Shown: positions 44,190 through 52,471 of the stretch, piece after piece
How the letters are laid out: every line of letters starts with the position of its first letter
Numbering within the stretch: the stretch's first letter is position 1
Notes under the pieces: generated by a model
The model's database searches: none
Told to the model about the DNA's origin: nothing
Seen by the model: the letters and a program-made list of their open reading frames with translations, nothing else
Translations under genes and position numbers: made by a program
Assembly (NCBI RefSeq): GCF_004402695.1
Contig: NZ_SOFL01000022.1
Location: 366 to 64,365 of the forward strand
Source: Cryobacterium adonitolivorans
GTDB taxonomy: Bacteria; Actinomycetota; Actinomycetes; Actinomycetales; Microbacteriaceae
Direction of reading: 5' to 3'
DNA length: 64,000 nucleotides

Positions 44190-47100
44190 GCCATTCCACC
44201 AGCCCAGCCCGGGCGGTTTCCGCGCTCGACATCGCCGCGGCGCTGAACATGTTTCCGCCGACGAGCGAACAACAGGCCGTGATCGAGGCGCCGCTCTCGC
44301 CCACCCTCGTGGTGGCCGGCGCCGGCAGCGGCAAAACCGAGACCATGGCTAACCGGGTGCTCTGGCTGCTGGCGAACGGACATGCCAGGCCGGACCAGAT
44401 CCTCGGGCTCACCTTCACCCGAAAGGCCGCCGGCGAGCTCGCCGAACGCATCAACGATCGCATCCGCCAGCTCAGCGAGGCCGGTCTGATGCCGACGAGC
44501 GCGGATGCCGGTGCGGATGCCACCCCGATCGCACCCGGCTCGGTGCGCACGCTCGACTCCGCCGATCTGTTCAACGCCCCGGCGGTCTCCACCTACAACT
44601 CGTTCGCCAGCCGGCTGTTCACCGATAACGCGCTGCTGCTCGGCCGCGAACCCGAGTCGGTGCTGCTCAGCGAGACCAGCGCCTGGCTGCTCGCCCGCCG
44701 GGTGGTCGTGGCCAACGGCGACGGCCGGCTCGTGCAGTACGGCAAGGGCGTCGACGCCGTCACCGACGCGGTGCTCTCGCTCAGCCGCGCCCTGGCCGAG
44801 AACCCGCCCCCGTTCGTGCCCGGCGAGGAGCCGGTGCCGCACGACCTCGCACGGCTGGCGGACAGTTTCGGCTACCTCGCCGACCTGCCCTACGGCAACC
44901 CGCGCAAGAAGAAGGCCTACGACTCGGTTCTCGAGGCCATCAGCGCCGTCGCCCCGCTACCGGTGCTGGCCGAGCTCGCGGATGCCTTCCAGGCCGAGAA
45001 ACGCCGCCAGGGCCTTATCGAATTCTCCGACCAGGTGGCCCTTGCCCTACAGGTCTGCCGCAAGGTGCCGGCCGTGGTGGCCCGCTACCGCGACCAGTAT
45101 CGCATCGTGCTGCTCGACGAGTACCAGGACACCTCGGTGCTGCAGACCGAACTGCTGCGCACCCTGTTCGCCCACCACCCGGTGATGGCCGTCGGTGACC
45201 CGCACCAATCCATTTACGGCTGGCGCGGCGCCAGCTCCGCCAACCTGCTCGGCTTCTCCACCGACTTCGCCGAGCTCGCCAACACCGAGGCGCCGTCGAT
45301 GTCGCTCTCGTTCACCTGGCGCAACCCGGTCACCGTGCTCGACGCCGCCAACGAGCTGGTCGCTCCACTAAGCGCCCAGCTGCGCGCCAGGCCGAACGGC
45401 ATCCAGGTGGAAACCCTCAAGGTGCCGCCGGGCAAGGCCGCCGGCCAGGTGCACGCCGCGATGCACGAGAGCATCGCCGACGAGGCCGCCGCCATCGCCC
45501 GCTGGTTCGCCGACCGGCTCGGCACGCCAGGGGCGGGCACGTCAGGGGCGGGCATGTCCGGGGTAGGCAGCGCCCGGGGCACCGAGGCCACGCCCGACAC
45601 CCCGGATGCCGTGCCCGAGTCCGGCGCCATGCTGTTCCGCGCCCGCCGGGACATGGAGTTCTACGCTGAGGTGCTGCGCGAACACGGCGTGCCCGCGCAC
45701 GTGCTCGGCCTCGGCGGCCTGCTGTCGACCCCCGAGGTGGCCGACGTGCTCGCCGTGCTGCGCGTGGTGCACGACCCGTCCGCCGGCAGCGACCTGATCC
45801 GGCTGCTCACCGGCGGCCGTTGGCGCATCGGCGTGCGCGACCTGCAGGCCCTCTCCGGCGTGGCCGGCTGGCTGGCCACGCACGACTGGGCGCAGAAGGC
45901 CGTGACCGACGAGCTCAAGACCAAGCTGCGCGCCTCCGTGGCCACAGAAGAGAGCCGGTCACTCGTCGACGCGCTCGACTTCGTCGCCTCCGCCCCCGAA
46001 ACGCACGGCCAGCTGGCGGCCTTCAGCGACGACGGCCGGCAGCGCCTGCGCCAGGCCGGCCGGCAGCTGGCCTGGCTGCGCAGCCGGGCCGGCCTGGGGC
46101 TGCTCGACTTCGTGCGGCTGATCGAACAGGAGACCCTGCTCGACCTGGAACTTGTCGCCAACGAGAGCCACGGCCGGGCCCTGGCCAACCTCTACGCCTT
46201 CCACGACGCCGTCTCGGCTTTCCTCGACAGCGACGAGCAGGGCACCCTGGCAAGCTTCCTGCGTTGGCTGGCCCGCGCCGAACGCCAGGACGACCTCGGC
46301 CCGCGCGGCGAGGCCGCCGAACCCGGCACGGTGCAGTTGCTCACCATCCACGGCTCCAAGGGCCTGGAGTGGGACTACGTTGCCATCCCCGGGCTGACCG
46401 AGAAGAACCTGCCCGCCCCGTCCCGCGAGGTCTCCGGCTGGTTGCGCTTCGGCGAACTGCCCTACCCTTGCCGGGGCGACCGGGCCGAGCTGCCGGAACT
46501 CAAACGCCTCGGCCACGAGACCCAGCTGTCGTTCGATATCGACTACGAGCTGTACAAAGAGGAACTCGCCGACCGGCACGACGCCGAGGAACGCCGGCTG
46601 ATCTACGTGGCCACCACCCGCGCCCAGCAACAGCTGCTGCTCACCGGGGCGTTCTGGGGCGGCGGCACCACCGTGCGGAAGCCCAGCCGCTACCTGCTCG
46701 AACTGGCCGAGGCCGGGCTCATCGCCGAGCTGCCCGAGGGTAGCGCGTTCGACGAGAAGCCCCAGACCGATGAGGACGCCACCGAGGTGTGGCCGTTCGA
46801 CCCGCTCGGCACCCGCCGCCCCGTCGTCGAGGCCGCCGGCGCCCTGGTGCGGGCGCACGACGACCCTGAGCCCACCGTTCTCGAGACGCCCTGGTCGAGG
46901 GAGGTGACCCTGCTGCTGGCCGAACGCGCCCAGCGCCTGGCCGGCCCCGGCACCCTCGACGTGCCCACCCGCATCCCGGCATCCAGGTTCAAGGACTACG
47001 TCGACGATCCCGCCGCGGTGCTGGCCAGGCTGCGCCGGCCGATGCCGGAACGGCCCTACCGGGCCACCCGCCTGGGCACCCTGTTTCACTCCTGGGTGGA

Positions 47101-47662
47101 GCAGCGCTCCACCGGGGCGTCGTCCGGCGACCTCATCGACGCCGGGGTCGACGAGTTCGACCTCGACCTCGACCTCGACGCCGATACCGATACCGACGCG
47201 GTCGACGGAATGCCGCTCGAACTGGAACAGCTGGACCGGTTCAAGGCCACCTTCGAGAGGTCGCCGTGGGCCACATTGGCGCCCGAAGAGGTGGAGATCG
47301 AAATCCACCACGTACTGGGCGACCAGGTCTTCATCTGCAAGCTCGACGCCGTCTACAAGACCGCCACCGGCTACCAGGTGGTCGACTGGAAGACCGGCAA
47401 GGCGCCCAAGGACGCCGCAGACCTCGAACTCAAGCAGACCCAGCTGGCCCTGTACAGGCTCGCCTACGCACGATGGAAGGGCATCGACCCTGCCAGCGTC
47501 GATGCGATCTTCTACTTCGTCGCCGACGACCGCATCGTCGCCCCCGAACGGCTCTACTCCGAGGACGACCTCTTGGCGGCGTGGTCGTCGGTGGCCGTGT
47601 CACCTGAGGTGCCATCCGCGGCGTCTTCCGTGGGGATCGGGCCCGTCGAGTCGTCGCCGTAG
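44186..47662 (+). CDS. adnB: AdnB-like helicase-nuclease subunit
   Basis: Encodes 1158 aa. The UvrD-like motor is canonical: FPPTSEQQAVIEAPL, Walker A VVAGAGSGKTETMANR, TRKAAGELAERI, motif II VLLDEYQDTSVLQ, GDPHQSIYGWRGAS, SMSLSFTWRNP, LTIHGSKGLEWDYV and YVATTRAQQQLLLTG. The C-terminal RecB-like nuclease has VDWKTGKAPKDAADL and QTQLALYRLAYARW. An insert of about 25 residues rich in GTSGAG repeats and an acidic DLDLDLDADTDTDA stretch are extra. Start ATG 44186 is coupled to adnA. The last 109 nt overlap the 3' end of the oppositely transcribed phosphotransferase-like gene. Confidence 0.93.
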   Translation: MSHSTSPARAVSALDIAAALNMFPPTSEQQAVIEAPLSPTLVVAGAGSGKTETMANRVLWLLANGHARPDQILGLTFTRKAAGELAERINDRIRQLSEAGLMPTSADAGADATPIAPGSVRTLDSADLFNAPAVSTYNSFASRLFTDNALLLGREPESVLLSETSAWLLARRVVVANGDGRLVQYGKGVDAVTDAVLSLSRALAENPPPFVPGEEPVPHDLARLADSFGYLADLPYGNPRKKKAYDSVLEAISAVAPLPVLAELADAFQAEKRRQGLIEFSDQVALALQVCRKVPAVVARYRDQYRIVLLDEYQDTSVLQTELLRTLFAHHPVMAVGDPHQSIYGWRGASSANLLGFSTDFAELANTEAPSMSLSFTWRNPVTVLDAANELVAPLSAQLRARPNGIQVETLKVPPGKAAGQVHAAMHESIADEAAAIARWFADRLGTPGAGTSGAGMSGVGSARGTEATPDTPDAVPESGAMLFRARRDMEFYAEVLREHGVPAHVLGLGGLLSTPEVADVLAVLRVVHDPSAGSDLIRLLTGGRWRIGVRDLQALSGVAGWLATHDWAQKAVTDELKTKLRASVATEESRSLVDALDFVASAPETHGQLAAFSDDGRQRLRQAGRQLAWLRSRAGLGLLDFVRLIEQETLLDLELVANESHGRALANLYAFHDAVSAFLDSDEQGTLASFLRWLARAERQDDLGPRGEAAEPGTVQLLTIHGSKGLEWDYVAIPGLTEKNLPAPSREVSGWLRFGELPYPCRGDRAELPELKRLGHETQLSFDIDYELYKEELADRHDAEERRLIYVATTRAQQQLLLTGAFWGGGTTVRKPSRYLLELAEAGLIAELPEGSAFDEKPQTDEDATEVWPFDPLGTRRPVVEAAGALVRAHDDPEPTVLETPWSREVTLLLAERAQRLAGPGTLDVPTRIPASRFKDYVDDPAAVLARLRRPMPERPYRATRLGTLFHSWVEQRSTGASSGDLIDAGVDEFDLDLDLDADTDTDAVDGMPLELEQLDRFKATFERSPWATLAPEEVEIEIHHVLGDQVFICKLDAVYKTATGYQVVDWKTGKAPKDAADLELKQTQLALYRLAYARWKGIDPASVDAIFYFVADDRIVAPERLYSEDDLLAAWSSVAVSPEVPSAASSVGIGPVESSP

Positions 47663-48789
47663 CCGGTGTCGTAGCCGGCGGTGTCGAAACCGGTGCCGTC
47701 GAAGCTCGTGACCCTGGCGAACGAGCCGGTGTCCGCGAACTCGCTGGTGCCGTATTCGGAGCTGTCGTCGCTGTTGCGGCCGGCGGAACCGGTCGCCCGG
47801 GTGCGCGGTGTGTCCTTGAGCATCGACTCGACATCGGAGACGCTGAGGATCGGCCCGGTGTCGGGGGAGAGCGAGTTCATGGTGTGGCTGTGCACGTTGT
47901 CGACCAGGCCGTCGAGCATCGACACCGCGTCGTCGACGATGACCTCATCGTGGCTGTCGACGCCGTGCAGCAACCAGCGGGCCAGTTCCAGCTCGGCGTA
48001 GAGCATCGCCCGTTGGGTGATCAGCGGGTCGTTGCCCTGCCGGGCCGCGGCGTAGGTGGCCACGGCCGTCTCGGCGGCGTCACCGCGGGCGGCGAGCAGC
48101 CAGTTGAGGTCGCGGGCCGGGTCGCCGACGGAGAGACCGGACCAGCCGAGCACCGCGCACACGGCGTCGTCGCTGATCAGGAACGACTCCGCGGCGAGCG
48201 ACCCGTGGATCACCGTCGGCGCGAACTGCCAGAGCGCGTCGTCGTCGGTGGCCAGTTCCCAGCGCCGCAGCAGCGCCGCCGGCAGCCTGCCGGTGTTCGC
48301 GGCCCGGTCGATCAGGTCGATGGTGGCGGTGCGGCAATCCTGAGCGCTCTGCTGCACGAGGCCGGCGTCGCCGATGAATGCCGACGGCAGGCCGTGGATG
48401 GCGGCGATCGCGCGACCGATCGACCCGGACACACCCTCGTGGCCGGTGAGGGCATCTGCATCGTAGGAGGCGCCGGGCAGGCGCTCGTAGACCACGGCCC
48501 TGGTGCCCTCGAACGGCGCCTGGCCCACGAACACCGGCACGTCGAACGGCAGCCGGCTGCGGTTACCCGTCGTGAGCGCGCGCAGCGCCACGAGGTCGGC
48601 TGACTGCTCGGTTTCGGCGGCCTGCGACGTGGGAACCCTGATGATCAACTCCTTCTCATCGCGGGTGACCAGCAGGGCAGAGTCGAACAACCCGCCGCCT
48701 GCGAGACTGTGGTTTCGGGCGTGGGCAACGTCGAGCTCCGGCACTGCATTGGTGGCCAACGCGGCTAGAGTGAGGTGGGATCTGGCCAT
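47554..48789 (-). CDS. Phosphotransferase-like protein (APH fold), catalytic residues altered
   Basis: Encodes 411 aa. Residues about 1-290 have the aminoglycoside/macrolide phosphotransferase layout (LIIRVPTSQAAETEQSADLV, VVYERLPGASYDADAL). The usual catalytic HGDxxxxN reads VIHGSLAAESF, with Asp to Ser and Asn to Ser, and the metal-binding IDxx reads AVLGWSGLSVGDPARDLNW, with Asp to Gly. It therefore looks like a pseudokinase. The last 120 residues are acidic and disordered. ATG 48789 has a TAACCT box 7 nt upstream. Convergent overlap of 109 nt with adnB. Confidence 0.82.
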   Translation of the reverse strand: MARSHLTLAALATNAVPELDVAHARNHSLAGGGLFDSALLVTRDEKELIIRVPTSQAAETEQSADLVALRALTTGNRSRLPFDVPVFVGQAPFEGTRAVVYERLPGASYDADALTGHEGVSGSIGRAIAAIHGLPSAFIGDAGLVQQSAQDCRTATIDLIDRAANTGRLPAALLRRWELATDDDALWQFAPTVIHGSLAAESFLISDDAVCAVLGWSGLSVGDPARDLNWLLAARGDAAETAVATYAAARQGNDPLITQRAMLYAELELARWLLHGVDSHDEVIVDDAVSMLDGLVDNVHSHTMNSLSPDTGPILSVSDVESMLKDTPRTRATGSAGRNSDDSSEYGTSEFADTGSFARVTSFDGTGFDTAGYDTGYGDDSTGPIPTEDAADGTSGDTATDDHAAKRSSSE

Positions 48790-48796
48790 GCCTTAT

Positions 48797-48802
48797 AGGT
48801 TA
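48797..48802 (-). promoter_or_regulatory. -10 box TAACCT, 7 nt before ATG (leaderless candidate)
   Basis: Minus strand: TAACCT, ataaggc, ATG 48789. On the plus strand, ttataggttaggt covers the same DNA and may help transcribe nudC rightward. Confidence 0.4.
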
Positions 48803-48882
48803 GGTCGAGTTCCTCCCGGTGAGGCTATTCGCCACGCCTGCAGACAACTTCGGCACGTGTTGCCCGATCTTTGAGGGGTCTC

Positions 48883-49851
48883 ATGTCGTTCAGCTTCACG
48901 GCTACGCTGCCGCTCTCCCGGCACGCCGTCGATCGCGACAACGACGCCCGCGCCGAACCCGACCTGTTCGAGCGGCTCTGGGCGGATGCCGGCACCAGGG
49001 TTCTGCCGCTCTGGCGCGGCACCGTGCTGCTCGCCGCCGCTGTCACCTCCGAGGACCGACCGAGACTGCTCTTGTTTGCGCCGGCGGATCTCGCCGTTGA
49101 CCCGGCCTCCGCTCTGCGGGTGTACCTCGGCCTGTCGCTCGACGCCGACGCCGCCGAACCGGCCGGCACCCCGATCGTGGCCGTGCCGTTGACCGACGAA
49201 CAGGCCGCGGCACTGCAACCCGACGAGTCCAGGTGGGTGGGCCTCCGCGAATACGCCACGCGGCTCTCCGACCGGGACACCGGCATCCTCACCGAGTCCC
49301 TCGGCATCCTGCACTGGCACGACTCCCATCCGCACTGCCCGCGCTGCGGAACCCCGACGGACGTCACCACCGGCGGCTGGGTGCGGCACTGCCCCGTCGA
49401 CGGCAGCCAGGTATTCCCGCGCACCGACGCGGCCGTGATCGTCCTGATCACCGACGACCGTGACCGGGTGCTGCTCGGCTCCAACGCCATGTGGGAGGCG
49501 AACCGGTACTCGCTGCTGGCCGGTTTCGTCGAACCCGGTGAATCCTTCGAGTCGGCCGTCGTGCGCGAGGTGTTCGAGGAATCCGGCATGCGGGTCACCG
49601 ACCCGATGTACCGCGGCTCGCAGCCGTGGCCGTTCCCGGCGTCGATCATGGTCGGCTTCACCGCACGACTGGCCGACGGCCAGCACGCCGGTTCGCTGGT
49701 GCCCGACGGCACTGAGATCCTCGACCTGCGCTGGTTCAGCCGCGCCGAGCTCGCCGACCCGGAGAACGGCATCATGCTGCCCGGAACGTCGTCGATCGCC
49801 CGCGCGCTTCTCGACCACTGGCTGGCCCAGCCGGAGCAGCCGGGTGTCTGA
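48883..49851 (+). CDS. nudC: NAD+ diphosphatase (NudC), NUDIX hydrolase
   Basis: Encodes 322 aa. A zinc-ribbon (PHCPRCGTPTDVTTGGWVRH then CP) precedes the NUDIX domain: LLAGFVEPGESFESAVVREV then FEESGMRV, matching GX5EX7REUXEEXGU, and the downstream SQPWPFPASIMVGF is the NudC-specific SQPWPFPxS motif. It hydrolyses NAD(H) and NAD-capped RNA. The first zinc ligand pair is C-x2-C; the second pair is represented by the HC-P region with only one Cys visible. ATG 48883 follows gagggg. The stop overlaps the uvrD2 start by 8 nt. Confidence 0.93.
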   Translation: MSFSFTATLPLSRHAVDRDNDARAEPDLFERLWADAGTRVLPLWRGTVLLAAAVTSEDRPRLLLFAPADLAVDPASALRVYLGLSLDADAAEPAGTPIVAVPLTDEQAAALQPDESRWVGLREYATRLSDRDTGILTESLGILHWHDSHPHCPRCGTPTDVTTGGWVRHCPVDGSQVFPRTDAAVIVLITDDRDRVLLGSNAMWEANRYSLLAGFVEPGESFESAVVREVFEESGMRVTDPMYRGSQPWPFPASIMVGFTARLADGQHAGSLVPDGTEILDLRWFSRAELADPENGIMLPGTSSIARALLDHWLAQPEQPGV

Positions 49852-51565
49852 CCGGCTGACCCCCACGGCCGAGTCGCTGCTCACCGGACTCGACGAGCAA
49901 CAGCGCGTCGCAGCCGAGGCCCTGATCGGGCCGGTCTGCATGCTCGCCGGCGCCGGGACAGGCAAGACCCGTGCGATCACCCACCGGATCGCCTACGGCG
50001 TGATGAGCGGCGCCTACTCGCCGAACCGGGTGATGGCGCTCACCTTCACCGCCCGTTCCGCCGCCGAATTGCGCGGCCGGCTCCGGCAACTCGGCGCCGG
50101 CGGCGTCGCCGCGCGCACCTTCCACGCGGCCGCGCTGTCGCAACTTAACTACTTCTGGCCGCACGTCGTCGGCGGCCAGGCGCCGCGCATCCTCGAGGGC
50201 AAGGGGCGGCTGCTCGGCCACGCCGCCGAGGTCCTCAAACTCAAGCTCGACACCGCCACCCTGCGCGACCTGGCCGGCGAGATCGAATGGCGCAAGACCT
50301 CCGGCCTCAGCCTCGACCATTACGCCACCGCCGGCCGCGCCCTGCCGGGACGGCTCGACATCGACCAGACCCTCGATATGCAGGCCGGCTATGAACGACT
50401 CAAAGACGACCGCAAGCAGATCGACTTCGAAGACGTGCTGCTGGCCATGGCCGGCATGATCGAAGCCGAACCCTCCGTGGCGCTGCAGGTGCGCGAGCAG
50501 TACCGGTTCTTCGTCGTCGACGAATTCCAGGACGTCTCCCCGCTGCAGTACGACCTGCTCAAACTCTGGCTCGGCGACCGGCGCGACCTCTGCGTGGTCG
50601 GCGACGCCAGCCAGACCATCTACTCGTTCGCCGGCGCCCGCAGCGACTACCTGCTCGACTTCCCCAAGCATTACGAGGACGCCACCGTGGTGCGCCTGGA
50701 ACAGAACTACCGCTCCACGGCCGCCATCGTCGCCACCGCCAACCAGCTGATGCGCGGCCGGCCCGGTGCGCTGTCGCTGCACGCCGCCGTCGCCGAGACC
50801 GGGGTGGAGCCCGCCGTGCGGGAGTACCCCAACGACATGGCCGAGGCTCGCGGGGTTGCCCAGAGCATCTTCGAACTCGTCGAATCCGGGGTGGCGCCGG
50901 AAAACATCGCCGTGTTGTACCGGGTGAACGTGCAGGCCGCGCTGCTCGAGACCGCGCTCGGCGACGTCGGCGTGAGCTTCCAGATCCGCGGGTCGAAGCG
51001 GTTCTTCGACCTGCCTGAGGTGAAGCAGGCGGTGATGTCTCTGCGTGCGGCATCCGTGTCGATCATGGGCGAACCGCTGTTCAAATCGGTCAGCGACGTG
51101 CTGCGGGGGCTGGGCTGGAGCCAGACCGCGCCGGACACCCGTGGCGCCGTTCGCGACCGCTGGGAGGCACTGAACGCGATCATGGGACTCGTCGACCAGG
51201 CCGCCCCCGACACCACCTTCCGCCAGTTCACCGACGAACTGATGGAGCGCCAGGCCGGCCAGCACGAGCCCACCGTGTCGGCGGTGACCCTGGCCACCCT
51301 GCACTCGGCCAAGGGCCTGGAGTGGGACACCGTGTTCGTGGTCGGGCTCTCCGAGGGGCTGGTGCCGATCAGCTACGCCGGCACCTTCGAGCAGGTCGAC
51401 GAGGAACGCCGGCTGCTCTACGTGGGTGTCACCCGGGCGCGTAGACGCCTGGCGCTCAGCTGGTCTGCGGCCGGAAGCCAGCAGCGTTCCCCGCGAGAAC
51501 GATCACGCTTTCTGGCAGAAATCGGCATCCGCACCGCTCGTGCGGCCGGTGCGCGCGGCGCCTGA
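49844..51565 (+). CDS. uvrD2: ATP-dependent DNA helicase UvrD2
   Basis: Encodes about 573 aa, a superfamily 1A helicase. Motifs: LTGLDEQQRVAAEALIGPVC, Walker A GAGTGKTRAITHRIAYG, TFTARSAAELRGRL, motif II FVVDEFQDVSPLQ, GDASQTIYSFAGAR, VVRLEQNYRST, TLHSAKGLEWDTVFVVG and LLYVGVTRARRRLALSW. The C-terminal HRDC domain of mycobacterial UvrD2 is missing, so the protein ends soon after the last motif (RSRFLAEIGI). GTG 49844 is 8 nt inside nudC, with ggag upstream. Its last 110 nt overlap the convergent E1-like gene. Confidence 0.93.
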   Translation: MSDRLTPTAESLLTGLDEQQRVAAEALIGPVCMLAGAGTGKTRAITHRIAYGVMSGAYSPNRVMALTFTARSAAELRGRLRQLGAGGVAARTFHAAALSQLNYFWPHVVGGQAPRILEGKGRLLGHAAEVLKLKLDTATLRDLAGEIEWRKTSGLSLDHYATAGRALPGRLDIDQTLDMQAGYERLKDDRKQIDFEDVLLAMAGMIEAEPSVALQVREQYRFFVVDEFQDVSPLQYDLLKLWLGDRRDLCVVGDASQTIYSFAGARSDYLLDFPKHYEDATVVRLEQNYRSTAAIVATANQLMRGRPGALSLHAAVAETGVEPAVREYPNDMAEARGVAQSIFELVESGVAPENIAVLYRVNVQAALLETALGDVGVSFQIRGSKRFFDLPEVKQAVMSLRAASVSIMGEPLFKSVSDVLRGLGWSQTAPDTRGAVRDRWEALNAIMGLVDQAAPDTTFRQFTDELMERQAGQHEPTVSAVTLATLHSAKGLEWDTVFVVGLSEGLVPISYAGTFEQVDEERRLLYVGVTRARRRLALSWSAAGSQQRSPRERSRFLAEIGIRTARAAGARGA

Positions 51566-52361
51566 CCATCAGCGTCTCCGCGTCGATCGCCAGCGACGCC
51601 GCCGCGAACTCATTCGAGGACGCGAACACCCGATCGTGCACGATCCCGGCCGCCGTTGCCGCCACCTCGATGCCCAGCCGGGGCGTTTCGGTGGGCGCCC
51701 TGCGGTGCAGCAACTGGCTGGCGATCGCGGGCCAGGCCGGGTCGTCGTCGACGTGCTCGAGTTCCAGGCAGGTCAGGCACGGGCCGGCGCCGGGCTCGAC
51801 GAGCGGGCCCACCCTCACCTCGGTGTCGCTGAAAAGCACCGGCAAGTGCGGCACGTCCCGCCTCAACCAGTGGCCGTGCCGCTCCGGGGAGAGCACGAAG
51901 TGGTCCACGATCACGGCCAGGTCGGGCAGCTGCCCGGGCGTCGCGACCGTGATCCCCAGATCGGCCAGCAAGCTCCGGATCCGGTCGGCCGTGGCGCCGG
52001 CGCCGTCGACGCAAACGACCGGGCGGTCGCCGCGGTGCAATGGGGCGGCCGTCCTGCTGCCGAACCAGGTAGCGGTGATGGGCGCAGTTTCGGCGCCGGG
52101 CACTGTCGGCTGGGAGTCGAGGCCGACCAGCGCGGGGGCCAGGGCGCGAAGCAACGCGTCAATCGCCGCATCCGTCGCGCCGGCCTGGCGCCCGAGCATC
52201 AGCGCACCCGACCGGGGAACCCCCACCCGCAGTGCGGCGATGACGCCCTCAAGCGGGGCGGTCACACCGGGCACGATCGCCAGCGGCCGGTCGATGCCCA
52301 GCTGGATGGTGTCCGGGGTGCGCCAGACGAGCGGATATCGCGGGTCGAGTCGAAGGATCAT
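51456..52361 (-). CDS. E1/ThiF-like cyclodehydratase-domain protein (TOMM-type), orphan
   Basis: Encodes about 301 aa. The N-terminal half (LRLDPRYPLVWRTPDTIQLG) resembles the leader-peptide-binding part of thiazole/oxazole-modified microcin cyclodehydratase C proteins. The middle is a ThiF-like fold without an obvious ATP-loop, and VGPLVEPGAGPCLTCLELEH plus the late RCGCR supply the four zinc Cys (CxxC and CxC). No YcaO partner or precursor peptide is in the window. Relatives occur near uvrD2 in mycobacteria (Rv3196). ATG 52361 has gggggaa at a fair distance. Function unknown; not an active E1 by sequence. Its 3' end overlaps uvrD2 by 110 nt. Confidence 0.78.
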   Translation of the reverse strand: MILRLDPRYPLVWRTPDTIQLGIDRPLAIVPGVTAPLEGVIAALRVGVPRSGALMLGRQAGATDAAIDALLRALAPALVGLDSQPTVPGAETAPITATWFGSRTAAPLHRGDRPVVCVDGAGATADRIRSLLADLGITVATPGQLPDLAVIVDHFVLSPERHGHWLRRDVPHLPVLFSDTEVRVGPLVEPGAGPCLTCLELEHVDDDPAWPAIASQLLHRRAPTETPRLGIEVAATAAGIVHDRVFASSNEFAAASLAIDAETLMVRRRAHRPHERCGCRFLPESVIVLAGNAAGFRPQTS

Positions 52362-52459
52362 CCGGCGATCTTCCCCCAGACGCGGCGCCGCCGCCGGATC
52401 CATCCACAGGGCCCCGGCTGCCGCACGCGAATGTGCAGGTCCAGCCCAGACTCCGGCCC

Positions 52460-52465
52460 TAGGCT
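52460..52465 (+). promoter_or_regulatory. -10 box TAGGCT, 6 nt before ATG (leaderless candidate)
   Basis: TAGGCT, gacgca, ATG 52472. Confidence 0.5.
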
Positions 52466-52471
52466 GACGCA

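Noticed and set aside
45959..47311. Leftward open frame of 450 codons antisense to adnB
   Set aside because: Gly/Val/Gln-biased shadow; the plus strand has continuous helicase and nuclease motifs.
51456..52361. Complete thiazole/oxazole peptide biosynthesis cluster
   Set aside because: Only the E1-like partner is present; there is no YcaO cyclodehydratase, oxidase or precursor peptide in the window.
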